A DNA stretch of 64,000 nt from Sordaria brevicollis (taxonomy: Eukaryota > Ascomycota > Sordariomycetes > Sordariales > Sordariaceae), in NCBI GenBank assembly GCA_033439795.1, contig JAUTDP010000001.1, positions 1 to 64,000 on the forward strand, read 5' to 3'. Positions 34,966 to 49,432 of the stretch are shown in pieces (within the stretch, counting starts at the first letter, position 1; every line of letters begins with the position of its first letter). The notes under the pieces were generated by a model. It did not search any database, was not told the DNA's origin, and saw nothing but the letters and a program-made list of their open reading frames with translations. Both the position numbers and the translations under genes were made by a program.

Positions 34966-37900
34966 TAATTTCGGATTAAATAAGAATACCTATTAAATTT
35001 AAATATATTAATAAGCGGAGGAAAAGAAATTAATAGGGATTGCTTTAATAACGGCGAATAAAGTAGTAATAATTTAAATTTAAAATTTAATTTTAATCCG
35101 AATTATAATTTATAGAGGAAGTTTTTAGTAAAGTACTTTTTAAATCCTTTAGAATAGGGCGCTATAGAGGGTAAAAGCCCTATATAATTAAATACCGATT
35201 TAATATAAAATTCCTTCGACGAATCGAATAATTTGGGAATATTATTTAAAATAGGAGGTAAATTTCTTCTAAAATTAAATACCGGTTAGAGACTAATAAT
35301 ATATAAATAAAATAATTAAAAAATAAAAAACATTTTAAAAAGAAAGTTAAATAATATATAAAATTATTAAAAAAGAAGCGTTTATAATTAAATTTACGCT
35401 ATTTTAATTATTTAATATTTTTATTAATATATTTAAGGCAGTTTAAACTAATATCGGTTTTAATAAGGGGATAAAAGTTTAGGGAATATAATTCTTCTAA
35501 GAATATTATAATTTTAGGCGTAATACTTTTACCGGGACCGAAGTTCGCGTATTTATAAAAATATTAACGTAATAATTATTAATAATCCGTTTTAAAATAC
35601 GGATTAAGGAATTAAAGTTTTGCGCGAATATTTGGGTATAAAACCCGTATACGTAATGAAAATAAATATAGGTAAAAATTTCGGCGTATTATCGACCGAT
35701 TTTAATATATTTGGATAAATTTAAATAAAAGCGTTAAATTTTAAACCCGAAAAATAGTAAATTATATTTAAATAGGGTAAAATTAAAGGAAATTCTAATA
35801 GAGGTTCGTAACGGTTTTAACGTATAAATCGATTATTAAATTTAAATATAGGGGCGAAAAATTAATCGAATTATTTAATAACTAATTATTACCGAAATTT
35901 CCTTTAAGATAATAATATTATTTTTTAATTTTATAAAATAAAGCGAATAATTAGGGATTTGGGGGCGCTTTTTAACCTTTATTTATTTTTAAATTTTAAA
36001 TATATAAAAAGCTTTTATTATTTAATTAAATATAAATATTCGAATATATTAATATTAGTAGGCTATTTTTAGTAAATAAAATTAATAATATAGAATAAAC
36101 CGAACGTAGGGTTAAAATATTAGAATAGACGTTTATTAAATATTATAAAAAGCGTTAATATATTTTAATAGTAGGATAGTAATTATAAAAGTCGGAATTT
36201 ACTAAAGATTGTATAATAATTTATTTATTGAATATATTAGCTTTAAAAATAGATAGCGTTTAAATGTCCTATTTATACCCCGCCCTTAAAGTAAAAACGA
36301 TACCTTAAAGAATAAACAATTATAGAAATTAATAACGAAATTTAGGGCGTAAGCCCGGGTCGAATAGCTTTTAATATAAATTTTAGTAGTAATAATAAAT
36401 ATTTTAATAAAAATTTAAAGGATCGAAGTAAGGAAAGGTTCTATATAAATAGCGGTTGGATATAAGTTAATCGATTTTAAATTATAGGGAAATTCCGTTT
36501 TAAAGGGGTATTTATACCTTATATAATAAAAGGGAAGCCGGTTAATATTTTGGTATTTAAATATAAATTTTACGTAATAATATAATTAAACGCGGAAATA
36601 ACGGCGGGGGCCCTAGATAGAATTCTCTTTTCTTTTTAACGGTTTATTATTTTAAAAATAATTTATTTAGAAATAGAATTTAATAGCCGGAAGAATTTAA
36701 TATTTTTATCGGGTCTAATATATTTTCGATATCCTTTAAAAATCCGTAAGAAAGAATAATTTTTACGCTAAATTATATTTATAACTGTAGTAAATTTTTA
36801 AAATAAATAGTTTTTAATTAATAGAATAATATAAATAAAGGAAATCGGTAAAATAAATCTGTAATTTCGGGAAAAGGATTAATTCTAAGGGTTAGGTACG
36901 TTAAGCTTTAAGTAGACGCCTTAAGAGTAAATCGTTATTAACCGGGCAATTGGCCGGCGGCTTTTAGTATCCGGGTACAAAAGCCTTTAATAAATTTCGG
37001 TTATCCGGCGTATATTTAATAACCAATTTAAAATTAATATAAATAGGGGGAATTTAATTATTTAATTAAAATATAGTATTATAATAATTAGAAAGTAATA
37101 TTAACGTAATATAATTTTTATTTAATATTTTAAATATTAAAATAAAGAAATTTAATTAAGCGTAGGTAAACGGCGGGAATAATTATAATTTTCTTAAAGT
37201 AATTAAATATTTCGTTATTTAATTAATAACGTATATAAATAAATTAACGAAATTCCTATTATCCCTATTTATTATTTAGCGAAATTATAATTAAGGGAAT
37301 AAATTTAATAGAATTAGCGGGGAAAGAAGACCCTATTAAATTTAATTTTAATTTAATATTATAAAAAGATATAAAAGGTATAGAATAAGTAGGAGTTTCG
37401 GCGCCGGTGAAATATTATTACTCCTATTATTTTTTTACTTATTTAATTAAATAGGGTTGGGTTTTCGTTTAATTTTTAATTTTAAGGTCCTTTATAGGCC
37501 GACCCGGGTTAAAAATATTATTAGGTAAAGAATTTAATTAGGGCGGTATATTTATTAAATTATAACGTAAATATCCTAAGGGGGGTTTATAGAGAATAGA
37601 AATCTTTAATAGAATAAAAGGGTAAAAGTCCTTTTAATTTTAATTTTTAATATAAATATAAATTATAAAAGTATAGCCTATCGATCTTTTAGTCCTTTGA
37701 AATTTAAAATTAAAGGTATTAAAAAAGTTATTATAAGGATAATTAGTTTATAGCGGTTAAGTATTTATAGCGATGTCGTTTTTTAATCCTTCGATATCGG
37801 CTTTTCCTATTATATTAAAATAAAATTTAATAAGTATTAAATTATTTATTTATTAATAGGGAATGTAAATTAGGTTTAAACCGTTATAAAATAGGTTAAT

Positions 37901-38300
37901 TTTACCCTATTAATAATTTTATTATAATAGTAATTAAATTTAGTACGAAAGGAACCGTTTATTTAAATAATTAGTTTTTATAATTATCCGACCGGGTAAT
38001 ACTATAACGTTATTATTTATTAGATAATAATTAAATACTTTTAAATTAGAATTTATATTAAAATACGATAATACTTTTAATATATTATAGATGTATAAAA
38101 ATAAATTCCAACTTTATATTTTAATAAGCGATTCCTCCGTTAGCTTTAAAATAGTTAACAGTAATTCGCGTATTATAATTTTAATATACGTTAAATTAAA
38201 TTTTTTATAAACGATTTAAATATACGAAAGGGTTTTATAAATAATAAAATAACTTTATTATTATAATTTATTAAAAGTAAGCCCTTCTTCGCCTAAATTT
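34966..38300 (+). pseudogene. 28S rRNA pseudogene, unit 4
   Basis: 3335 bp, no intron. The sarcin-ricin loop (37942-37956) reads AGTACGAAAGGAACC, a single change from AGTACGAGAGGAACC and the best-preserved of the six. The invariant GAGA is still lost. Not functional. Confidence 0.93.
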
Positions 38301-38668
38301 CTTAATAGAAGGGTCCGCTTTATAAGCGGGTATTTATTAAAGGGTCCCCCCGAAATTTAAATTATTAAAGCCCGAGAAAGCGAAAATACTTTATCGGAGG
38401 GAAAGTATAAAGTAAATAGGAAAGGAAGAAAGAAATTTTAAAGGATTTAATTAAATATAATTATATTTTCCTAAATTTCGATTACGAAAAGGGTAATAAA
38501 TTATACTTTCTTTTTAGGAATCTTTTAAATAATTACGAAGTATATAGGAATTTAGGAAAATACGAATAAATTTAGGGGTTAAAATTATTTAAAGCGTAAA
38601 AAGGCCGGGAAAATCGAAAAAGAATAATTTTACGGCGCTAATAATAAGAGTTTAAGAATTTACGAAAA

Positions 38669-38684
38669 TCGGTTAGCTAACCGA
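38669..38684. other. Altered but still perfect palindrome, unit 5
   Basis: TCGGTTAGCTAACCGA is self-complementary over 16 bp. Compared with the GGTCGGCCGACC form in unit 4, one C-to-T and one G-to-A fall at mirror positions on each side, so pairing is kept. Confidence 0.55.
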
Positions 38685-39233
38685 CCGATAACCTAATTAT
38701 AAGAAGTAATAGTAATTAAGTAAGTAAAAAAATTAAAGCGAATAATTTTCTTTTTAAAAAAGTATATTTATATTAATTAGGGTATAGGGTAAGTAAGAGC
38801 GATTAAAATATATAAAATAATATAAATATAAAAGGGGTAACTTTAACCTAATATATATAAAGGGTAGGTAAAAGCGTTCGAACGTTAATATTTTTTATAT
38901 AAAATTATTATAATAAATAGGGTTTTATATATAAAGGGTTTAACGGGCGTATATATATTATATAAAGGTATATATAGTATTTTTTTTTAATTATATATTA
39001 TTAATTTAAAGAGGGTAGGTAATAAATCCGATAAGTAAAAGCGGGTTGATTTTTTATAGGAAAAGTAGTATTAGAATAAATTAGAGAGGAGAATAATAAT
39101 TAATATATATATATAAAATTATATTATAAGGTTAAGTATTTTTTTATTTCTTTTAAGTAAATTAGGAGGTTTTTTTAATAATTTATTTAGAATAGGAATA
39201 GGTTTTAAAAGGGGGGAGAAAATTTTCTATAAC

Positions 39234-39566
39234 GTTTTTCCCCGGCTTTATTTTTTCAATTTTCTAATTTATTTTCTCTGCTTTTTTTATTATTACTATT
39301 ATTAAATTTTTCTTTTTTTTTTTCGAGATTTTTATTTTATAATTATAATTAATACCTTTTTCTTACTACCTTTATTACAATTTTTTATTTTTATTATTAA
39401 TTCTTTTTTTTTTTATATAAATATATCTTTCCGTTTTCTTCTTTCCTTCCCCTATTTCTTTTTTTTTTTTTTTTTTTTTTTTTTTTCCTTTTTTAAATTA
39501 ATTTAAAAATTTTTTTTCTTTATTTTTTTTTTTTTCATTTTTTTTTTCTTTTTTCTTTTTTTCTCC
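39234..39566 (+). repeat. Oligopyrimidine block, unit 5 IGS
   Basis: Same block as elsewhere, with the internal TTTTCAATT and TTTCATTT sites kept. Confidence 0.74.
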
Positions 39567-39794
39567 GGGGGCCGAATAAAAAAAGTAGTATTCGTTATTA
39601 TATAATTAAAGGGTATATAATTAAAAGAATTGTAAAGAGGGAATTATAATTATAAAGAGAAGAAGAAAAGGAAATTGAAGAAAAAGGTAAGAGTAAGAGA
39701 AAATAAAGGAAAATAAAGATAAGGGAAGATAAAGATAAGGGGGAGGGGGATATTTATATTAAATAGGAATTTTCCTTTATATAAATAGATATAA

Positions 39795-40462
39795 ATAATT
39801 CGATAGGTATATTAGAATATAAAAGTAGTTCGAGAGGTATATTATATATATATAAAAGTAATTAAATAAATATAATAGAATATAAAAGTGGTTTAAAAGG
39901 TATATTATATATATAAAGGTAATTCGGTAAGTATATTATATATACGGGGGTGGTTCGGTAAGTGCGTTAAAATATAAAGGTAATTTAATAAGTATATTAT
40001 ATATATAGAGGTAATTCGATAAATGCGTTACGTATATAAAAGTAGTTCGATAAATGCGTAGTATATACGAAGGTAATTCGATAGGTACGTAGCGTATATA
40101 AAGGTGGTTCGATAGGTGCGTAACGTATACGAAAGTGGTTCGATAGGTACGTTACGTATACGGAAGTAGTTCGATAAGTATATTATATATACGAAAATAA
40201 TTCGATAGGTATATTATATATTATATATATATATATATATAGGTAATTGGGTAGGGGCGTTATATATATAGAGTTAATTTATTGGGCGCGTTATATATAC
40301 GGAGGTAATTCGGTAGGCGTATTAAATATACGGAGGTAGTTCAATAGGTACGTTAAATATCCGGCGGTAATTAAATAAATAAATTTAAATAATTTTAGGG
40401 AATTCGATAAATATATTATATATACGTAAGTAATATAATAAGTACGTTGCGTATACGGTAGG
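39795..40462 (+). repeat. 31-bp IGS subrepeat array, unit 5 (one extra copy)
   Basis: As in unit 1, seven rather than six copies lie between the GTTACGTATA copy and the TA microsatellite. The extra copy appears in the stretch at about 40150-40215. Confidence 0.85.
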
Positions 40463-41204
40463 GTAAGTATATTATATATATAGGGTAAATATATTATATA
40501 TACGGCTAAGTAAATATAATATATATATATATATATATAATATAGTAATTAAATTATATATACGGTTGGGTAAATATATTATATATATAATTAGCCGAAT
40601 ATATTGTATATGTAGGGTAAATATATTATATATACGGTTGGGTAAATATAATATAAATATATAGTAAAGTAATTATAATATATATACGGTTAGGCAAGTA
40701 TATTATATATATAATTAGCCGAATACGTTGTATATATAAAGTAAATATATTATATATATAGGGTAAATATATTATATATACGGCTAGGTTAATATTATAT
40801 ATATATAATAAAGTAATTATATTATATTTACGAGTAGGAGAATATATTATATATATATATATAATTAATTAAATACATTACATATATAAGGTAGGTGCAT
40901 TGTATATATAGGGTAAGTATATTATATTTGCGGCTAAGTTAGTATTATATATATATAATAAAGTTATTATATTATATATACGGGTAAGGGAGTATAATAT
41001 ATATATATATATATATAATTAATTAAGTGCATTATATATGCAGGGTAAGTGTATTATATATACGGCTAGGTAAATATATTATATATATAATTAGGTAAGT
41101 ATATTATATATACGGTTGAGTAAATATATTTTATATACAATTCGGTACGTATATTATATATACGTAGGTAATTCGGTATATACGTTTAATATATATAAAG
41201 GGTA
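40463..41204 (+). repeat. TA-rich IGS array, unit 5
   Basis: Same layout as in unit 1, with CGGCTAAGTAAATAT-type markers and long TA runs. Confidence 0.77.
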
Positions 41205-42312
41205 TAAATATAAAGTAAATAATATATATAAGTATAATTAATATAATAGGTTAAATAATATTAAAATATTAAAGATAAATATATTATAACCAAAAGGAAA
41301 GGAAATAAGAATAAAAAAAGGAAATATATATTAAGGGTTAGTATTTTTAAAATATTAAAGTAAGTAGGAATAACCCTAATAAGTAAAGAAAGTACGACCG
41401 ATTTTAGGGAAGAAAATACAACCGGGGGGAAATATAAATATAAGGGAAATAAAACGAAATATAAAAGGGTAATATTTATTAAATATAGGGTAGGTAAAAA
41501 TAACCCGGGTAAATAAAGAAAGAATAACCGACCTTCCGACGAAAAGGTATAGCCGAATATAAACGAGATTTTTAAGTAGGCATAATTTAATTAAGTAGTT
41601 AAGTAACCGTAAATCGATTTTTAAAAAATTTGGCACTAAAAAATTTCGCGGGATTTAGAAAATCGCAATTTAAATTATCGGGTTATACCTTCCCTAAATT
41701 AACCGTCGGAAAGTATATAAAAAAGAATAAAGGAGAAAAATAAAAAAGAACGAATAGTTAAAAAATTATTCGGTTATTTTTACTTTTTTAATTCTTTCTT
41801 ATAATAATTTATAAAAGAAATTAACGTTTTAATAAATAGAATATTATTAATACGTAATTCTTTACAATTTATTAAAGAATTAACGTTAATAATATAAATT
41901 ATTTTAATATTATTTTTATATAGGCTTTTACTTTTATTAAATAATATTTAAAAAAATTTTATAAACGTTAAAAAGTATTTTATAAACGCCGAAGGGTAGG
42001 TTTTATAAATAATTAACCGATAATTAAATTTATTTATAAACTGCTAAGGGTATTAATTAATTAAAGAAGCCTTCGGGCCGAATTTTTTATATTAAACTTC
42101 TTTTTAGGGCGTATAAACGGTATATAGGAAACATTTTATATTTTCCCGTTTTCTTACCGATTACGTTCTAAAGAATTTAGGAGGGGAAAATAAATATATA
42201 TTTCGAAGTAAAAACGGCCCTACCGATCGAATTTTAAATTGCCTACTTTTATAATTTTATAAACTCTTCCGCTCGTTTACGAACGGTTAACCTTTTTAAA
42301 CGTATAATAATT
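41205..42312 (+). promoter_or_regulatory. Probable promoter / 5' ETS region, unit 5
   Basis: Counterpart of 2741-3848, strongly mutated. GTATATAAAAAAGAATA is kept; the hairpin near 41753 is reduced to AATAGTTAAAAAATTATTCGG. Confidence 0.38.
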
Positions 42313-44107
42313 ATTTAATTAATTCTATTAATAATTATATATTTATTTTAAAGATTAAATTATATATATTTAAATTTAAATAATTAAATTACAAAATTAC
42401 AAATGGTTTATTAAATTAATTATTATTTATTTAATAATATTTTACTATATAAATAACCGTAGTAATTTTAGAATTAATATATATTAAAAATCCCGATTTC
42501 GGAAGGGATATATTTATTAAATTAAAAATTAATACCCTTCGGGGTTTCTTAGTAATTTATAATAATTTTTCGAATCGTACGGCCTTACGCTAATAATAAT
42601 TTATTTAAATTTCTACCCTATTAATTTTCGACGGCTAGGTTTTAGCTAATTATAATAATAACGGGTAACGGAGGGTTAGGGCTCGACCCCGGAGAAGGAG
42701 CCTAAAAAATGGCTATTATATTTAAAAAAGGTAATAAGCGTGCAAATTACCTAATCTCGATATAGGGAGGTAATAATAATAAATATTAATATAAGGCTCT
42801 TTTAGGTTTTATAATTGGAATAAATATAATTTAAATCCTTTAATAAAGAATAATTAGAGGGCAAATTTAGTACTAATAACCGCGGTAATTCTAATTCTAA
42901 TAATATATATTAAAATTATTAAAATTAAAAAGTTCGTAATTAAACCTTAAGCTTAGCCGGTCGGTCCGTTTCACTATATATATTAATTCGGTTAAGCCTT
43001 TCCTTCTAAAAAACCGCATCCCCTTTATTAGGGGTATCGGGGAATTAAAATTTTTATTATAAATAAATTAAATCGTTTAAAGAAAGCTTATATTCGAATA
43101 TATTAATATAGAATAATAAAATAAAACGTATAATTCTATTTTATTAATTTTTAAGACCGCTATAATAATTAATAGGGATAATCGGGGGTATTAATATTTA
43201 ATTATTAGAAATAAAATTCTTAGATTTATTAAAGATTAATTATTACGAAAATATTTACTAAGGATATTTTTATTAATTAAAAATAAAAATTAGGGGATCG
43301 AAGACGATTAAATACCGTTGTAATTTTAATTATAAATTATATTAATTAGGGATCGGATAATATTATTTTTTAATTTGTTTAGCATTTTATAATAAATTAA
43401 AATTTTTAGGCTCTTGGGGGAGTATAGTCGTAAGGTTGAAATTTAAAAAAATTAACGGAAAAGTACTATTAGGGGTAGAATTTACAGCTTAATTTAATTT
43501 AATATAAAGAAATTTATTAAATTTAAATATAATAAGGATTGATAGATTGAGAGCTCTTTTTTAATTTTGTAAGTAGTAGTATATAGCCGTTTTTAATTAG
43601 TAAAGTAATTTATTTATTTAATTATAATAACGAACGAGATTTTAATTTATTAAATAGCCTATATTACTTTAATAATACGCTAGCTTTTTAGAAGGATTAT
43701 CGGTTTAAACCAATAGAAATTTAAAGTAATAATAGGTTTATAATACCTTTAAATATTTTAGGCCGTACGCGCGCTATATTAATATAATTAGCGAATATTC
43801 CCTTAGCCGGAAGGTCCGGGTAATTTTATTAAATTATATTATACTAAGGATAGAGTATTATAATTATTATTCTTTAATAAGGAATTTTTAATAAGTATAA
43901 ATTATTAATTTGCGTTAATTACGTCCTTACCCTTTATATATACCGCCCGTCGCTATTACTAATTAAATAGTTTAATAAAGTTTCCGGATTGGCTTAAAGA
44001 GGTCGGTAATAATTACTTAGGGCCGGAAAATTATTTAAATTCGGTTATTTAGAAGAAATAAAAATCGTAATAAGGTTTTTATTAATAAATTAGCGGAAGG
44101 ATTATTA
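42313..44107 (+). pseudogene. 18S rRNA pseudogene, unit 5
   Basis: 1795 bp. It is one of the better-preserved copies: GGGTAACGGAGGGTTAGGGC, CTCGACCCCGGAGAAGGAGC and ACCGCCCGTCGC (near 43942) are intact. The flanking ACACACC is ATATATACC. The 530 loop (42870-42888) reads GTACTAATAACCGCGGTAA. Still not functional. Confidence 0.93.
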
Positions 44108-44296
44108 TAGAATTATAAAATTCCTATAAATTATTGCGAATTTTATTTATATAATTACTTTAGCGCTAGCGGTCCGGAAAGCCTTCGGGCCCCCGGACCC
44201 TCGGGTTTCCCACTTGTAAAAGGCTATCCGCCGGAATACCGAAATTAAATTCTTAATATTTTTATATTTCTTTAAATAAATTTTTAAATAAATTAA
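44108..44296 (+). other. ITS1, unit 5
   Basis: 189 bp. The GC stem is nearly intact: GGTCCGG pairs with CCGGACC across AAAGCCTTCGGGCCC. It is among the most informative copies for identifying the organism. Confidence 0.84.
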
Positions 44297-44454
44297 AATT
44301 TTTAATAACGGATCTTTTAATTCTAATATCGATAAAAAATGTAATAAAATATAATAAATAATATAAATTGTAAAATTTAATAAATTATTAAATTTTTAAA
44401 CGTATATTATACTTATTAATATTCTAGCGAATATATTTATTCGAATATTATTTC
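44297..44454 (+). pseudogene. 5.8S rRNA pseudogene, unit 5
   Basis: Starts AATTTTTAATAACGGATC. CGATAAAAAATGTAATAAAA shows heavy loss of the conserved core. About 158 nt. Confidence 0.9.
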
Positions 44455-44605
44455 AATTATTAAATTCTATTTACATTAGGGATTTGCGGCTACCCGCGGT
44501 CCTTTAAAAATAGTAATAAATTCATTAATTATATTAAGCGTAATAATTTTATATCGTTATAATTATACGGCGGGTTCTTATTATAAAACCTCTAATTTCT
44601 AAAAT
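44455..44605 (+). other. ITS2, unit 5
   Basis: 151 bp. GGATTTGCGGCTACCCGCGG is well preserved, including the GCGG...CCGC pairing. Confidence 0.83.
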
Positions 44606-47600
44606 TAACTTCGGATTAAATAGGAATATTTACTAAATTTAAATATATTAATAAATAAAGGAAAAAAAACCAATAGGGATTACCCTAATAACGGCGAATA
44701 AAGCGGTAATAATTCAAATTTAAAATTTAACTTCGGCCTAAATTATAATTTATAAAAAAAGCTTTTAATAAAGTACTTTTTAAATCCTTTAGAATAGGGC
44801 GCTATAAAGGGTAAAAGCTTTATATAATTAAATGCCGATTTAATATAAAATTCCTTCGACGAATTGAGTAATTTAGGAATATTATTTAAAATAGGAGGTA
44901 AATTTCTTTTAAAATTAAATACCGGTTAAAGACCGATAATATATAAATAAAATAATCGAAAAATAAAAAATACTTTAAAAAGAGGGTTAAATAATACGTG
45001 AAATTATTAAAAAGGAAATATTTATAATTAAATTTACGCCATTCCAATTATCCAATATTTTTACCAATATATTTAAAGCAATTTAAACTAATATCGGTTT
45101 TAATAAGGGGATAAAAGTTCGGGGAATATAATTCCTCCGGGAATATTATAACCCCGGGCGTAATACCCTCGCCGGGATCGAAATTCGCGTATTTATAAGG
45201 ATATTAATATAATAATTATTAATAACCCGTTTTAAAATATAAATTAAAGAATTAAAATTTTACGCAAATATTTGGGTATAAAACCCATACGTATAATAAA
45301 AGTAAATATAAATAAAAGTTTCGGCGTATTATTAACCGATTTTAATATATTCGGATAAATTTAAATAAAAACGTTAAACTTTAAACCCGAAAGATAATAA
45401 ACTATATTTAAATAGGGTAAAGTTAAAAAAAACTTTAATAAAAGCTCGTAACGGTTTTAATATATAAATCGATTATTAAATTTAAATATAAAGGCGAAAG
45501 ATTAATCGAATTATTTAATAATTAATTACCGCCGAAATTTCCCTTAAGATAATAATATTATTCTTTAATTTTATAAAGTAAAACGAATAATTAAAGATTC
45601 GGGGGCGCTTTTTAACCTTTATTTATTTTTAAATTTTAAATATATAAAAAACTCTTATTATTTAATTAAACGTAAATATTCGAATATATTAATATTAGTA
45701 GACTATTTTTAATAAATAGAATTAATAATACGGGATAAACCGAATATAGGGTTAAAGTACTAAAGTAAACGTTTATTAAATATTATAAAAAGCGTTAATA
45801 TATTTTAATAGTAAAACGGTAATTATAAAAGTCGGAATCCGCTAAAAATTATATAATAATTTATTTACCGAATATATTAACTTTAAAAATAAATAGCGTT
45901 TAAACGTCCTACCTATACCTTACCTTTAAGGTAAAAACGATATTTTAAAAAATAAGCGGCTATAGAAGTTAATAACGAAATTTAGGGCGTAAATTTAAAT
46001 CGAACGGCCTTTAATATAGATTTTAATAATAGTAATAAATATTTTAATAAAAATTTGAAGGACCAAAGTAAAGAAAAATTCTATATAAATAATAATTAAA
46101 TATAAATTAATTAATTTTAAATTATAAGGAAATTCCGTTTTAAAAGGGTATTTATACTTTATATAATGAAAAGGAAGCCGATTAATATTTTAATATTTAA
46201 ATATAAGTTTTACGCAATAATATAATTGAACGTAAAAACGACGGCGGGGGCCTTAAGTAAAATTCTCTTTTTTTTTTAACGGTTTATTATTTTGAAAATA
46301 ATTTATTTAGAAATAGGGTTTAATGGCTAAAAGAGTTTAATATTTCTATCGGGTCCGGTACGTTTTCGACGTCCTTTAAAAATCCGTAGGAGGGAATAAT
46401 TTTTACGTTAGGTTATATTTATAATTATAATAAATTTTTAAAGTAAATAGCCTTTAATTAATAGAATAATATAAATAAAGGAAATTAATAAAATAAATCT
46501 ATAATTTCGGGAAAAGGATTAACTTTAAAAGTTAAATATATTAGGCTTTAAATAAACGCTTTAAAAGTAAATCGCTATTAATTAGGCAACCGGCCGGCGG
46601 TTTTTAATATCCGGATATAAAAGCCTTTAATAAATTTCGGCCGTCCGGTATACGTTTAATAATTAATTTAAAATTAATACAAATAGGGGGAATTTAATTA
46701 TTTAATTAAAATATAATATTATAATAGCTAGAAAGTAATATTAATATAATATAATTTTTACTTAATATTTTAAATATTAAAATAAAGAAATTTAATTAAA
46801 CGTAGGTAAACGGCGGGAGTAATTATAATTCTTTTAAAATAATTAAATATTTTATTATTTAATTAGTAACGCGTATAAATAAATTAACGAAATTCCTACT
46901 ATTCCTATCTACTATTTAGCGAAATTATAATTAAAGGAATAAATTTAGTAGAATTAATGGGGAAAGAAAACTTTATTAAATTTAATTCTAATTTAATATT
47001 ATAAAAAGATATAGGAAGTATAAAATAAGTAGGAACTTCGGCGCCGGTAAAATACTATTATTCTTATTATTTTTTTATTTATTTAATTAAACGGGGTTAG
47101 ATTTTCGTCTAATTTCTAATTTTAAAGTCCTTTATAGGCTAATCCGGGTTAAAGATATTATTAAATAAAGAATTTAATTAAAGTAATATATTTATTAAAT
47201 TATAATATAAGTATTCTAAAGGGGGTTTATAGAGAATAGAAATTTTTAATAAAATAAAAAGGTAAAAATCCCCTTGATTTTAATTTTTAATATAAATATA
47301 AATTATAAAAGTATAACCTATCGATCCTTTAGTCCCTCGAAATTTAAGGTTAGAGGTATTAGAAAAATTATTATAAGGATAATTAATTTATAGCGGCTAA
47401 ACGTTTATAGCGACGTCGTTTTTTAATCCTTCGATATCGGCTCTTCTTATTATACCGAAGTAGAATTCGGTAAATATTAAATTATTTACTTATTAATAAG
47501 GAACGTAAATTAAATTTAGACTATTATAAAATAAATTAATTTTACCCTACTAATAATTTTATTATAATAGTAATTGAATTTAGTATAAAAGGAACCGCTT

Positions 47601-47940
47601 ATTTAAATAATTAGTTTTTACAATTATTCAACCGGGTAATATTACAACGCTATTATTTATTAAATAATAATTAAACGCCTTTAAATTAGAATTTATATTA
47701 AAATGCAATAATACTTTTAATACGTTATAAACGTATAAAAATAGGCTCCAACTTTATATTTTAATAAGCGATTCCTCTATTAACTTTAAAATAATTAGCA
47801 ATAATTTATATATTATAATTTTAATATACATTAAATTAAATCCTTTATAAACGATTTAAATATACGAAAGGGTCTTATAAATAGTAAAATAATTTTATTA
47901 TTATAATTTATTAAGGGTAAGCCTTTTTTCGCTTAAATTT
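44606..47940 (+). pseudogene. 28S rRNA pseudogene, unit 5
   Basis: 3335 bp, no intron. The sarcin-ricin loop (47582-47596) reads AGTATAAAAGGAACC. The segment near 45120-45180 keeps CCTCCGGG, ACCCCGGGCG and CCTCGCCGGG, so damage is patchy. Not functional. Confidence 0.93.
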
Positions 47941-48873
47941 CCTAATAGAAGGGTTTACTTTATAAATAAATATTTATTAAAGGGTCCCTCTAAAATTTAG
48001 ATTATTAAAATCCGAAAGGGCGAAAACGCTTTACCGGAAGGAAAGTATAAAATAAATAAAAAAGGAAAAAAGAAACTTCGAAGGATTTAATTAAATATAA
48101 TTACGCTTTTTTAAATTTTAATTACGAAGAGGGTAATAAGCTATACTTTCTTTCTAAAAGTCTTTTAAACGATTATAAAATATATAAGAATTTAGGAGGG
48201 TATAAATAAATTTAAAAGTTAAGGTTATTTAAAACGTAAGAAAGTTAGGAAGGTCGAAAAGGAATAACTTTATAACGTTAATAATAGGAATTTAAAAATC
48301 TATAAAAGTCGGTCGGCTAATCGATTAATAGTCTAATTATAGGAAATAATAGCGACTAAATAAACGAAAGAATTAAAACGAATAATTTTCTTTTTAAGAA
48401 GGTATATTTATATTAACCGGGGTATAGGGTAGGTAAGAGCGATTAAAATATATAAAATAGTATAAATATAAAAGGGGTAATTTTAATTTAATATATATAA
48501 AGGGTAAATAAAAATATTCGAACGTTAATATTTTTTATATAGGGTTATTATAATAGGTAGGGTTTTATATATAGGGGGTTTAACGGGCGTATATACATTA
48601 TATAAAAGTATATATAATATTTTTTTTTAATTATATATTATTAATTTAAAGAGGGTAAGTAATAAATCCGATAAATAAAAGCGGGTTGATTTTTTATAGG
48701 AAAAATAGTATTAAAGTAAATTAAAGAGGAGGATAATAATTAATATATATATATAAAGTTATATTATAAAGCCGGGTATTTTTTTATTTCTTCTAAATAA
48801 GTTAGGAGGTTTTTTTAATAATTCGTTTAGGATAGGAATAGGTTTTAAAGGGGGGGAGAAAATTTTCTATAAC

Positions 48874-49093
48874 GTTTTTCCCTAACTTTATTTTTTCAAT
48901 TTTCCAATTTATTTTCCCCGCTTCTTTTATTATTATTATTATTGAATTTTTCTTTTTTTTTTTCGAAATTTTTATTTTATAATTATAATTAATACCCTTT
49001 TCCTACTACCTCTATTATAACTTTTTATTTTTATTATTAATTCTTTTTCTTTTTTATATAAATATATCTTTCCGTTTTCTTCTTTCCTTCCCT

Positions 49094-49124
<31 letters not shown>

Positions 49125-49204
49125 CCTTTTTTAAATTAATTTAAAAATTTTTTTTCTTTATTTTTTTTTTTTTCATTTTTTTTTTCTTTTTTCTTTTTTT
49201 CTCC
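48874..49204 (+). repeat. Oligopyrimidine block, unit 6 IGS
   Basis: 331 bp. One C in the CCCCTATTTC motif has become T, extending the T run; the internal CpA sites are kept. Confidence 0.74.
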
Positions 49205-49432
49205 GGGGGCCGAATGAAAAAAGTAGTATTCGTCGTTATATAATTAAAGGGTATATAATTAAAAGAATTGTAAAGAGGGAATTATAATTATAAAGAGAAG
49301 AAGAAAAGGAAATTGAAGAAAAAGGTAAGAATAAGAGAAGATAAGGGAAAATAAAGATAGGGGAAGATAAAAATAGGAGGGAGGGGGATATTTATATTAA
49401 ATAGGAATTTTCTTTTATATAAATAAATATAA

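Larger units (their letters stand above)
38301..42312 (+). repeat. IGS, unit 5 (long form)
   Basis: 4012 bp, 31 bp longer than the usual form. Order: proximal segment 38301-39233; pyrimidine block 39234-39566; purine-rich segment 39567-39794; 31-bp subrepeats 39795-40462; TA-rich array 40463-41204; unique promoter/5' ETS-like part 41205-42312. The extra length is one more 31-bp subrepeat before the TA microsatellite. Confidence 0.92.
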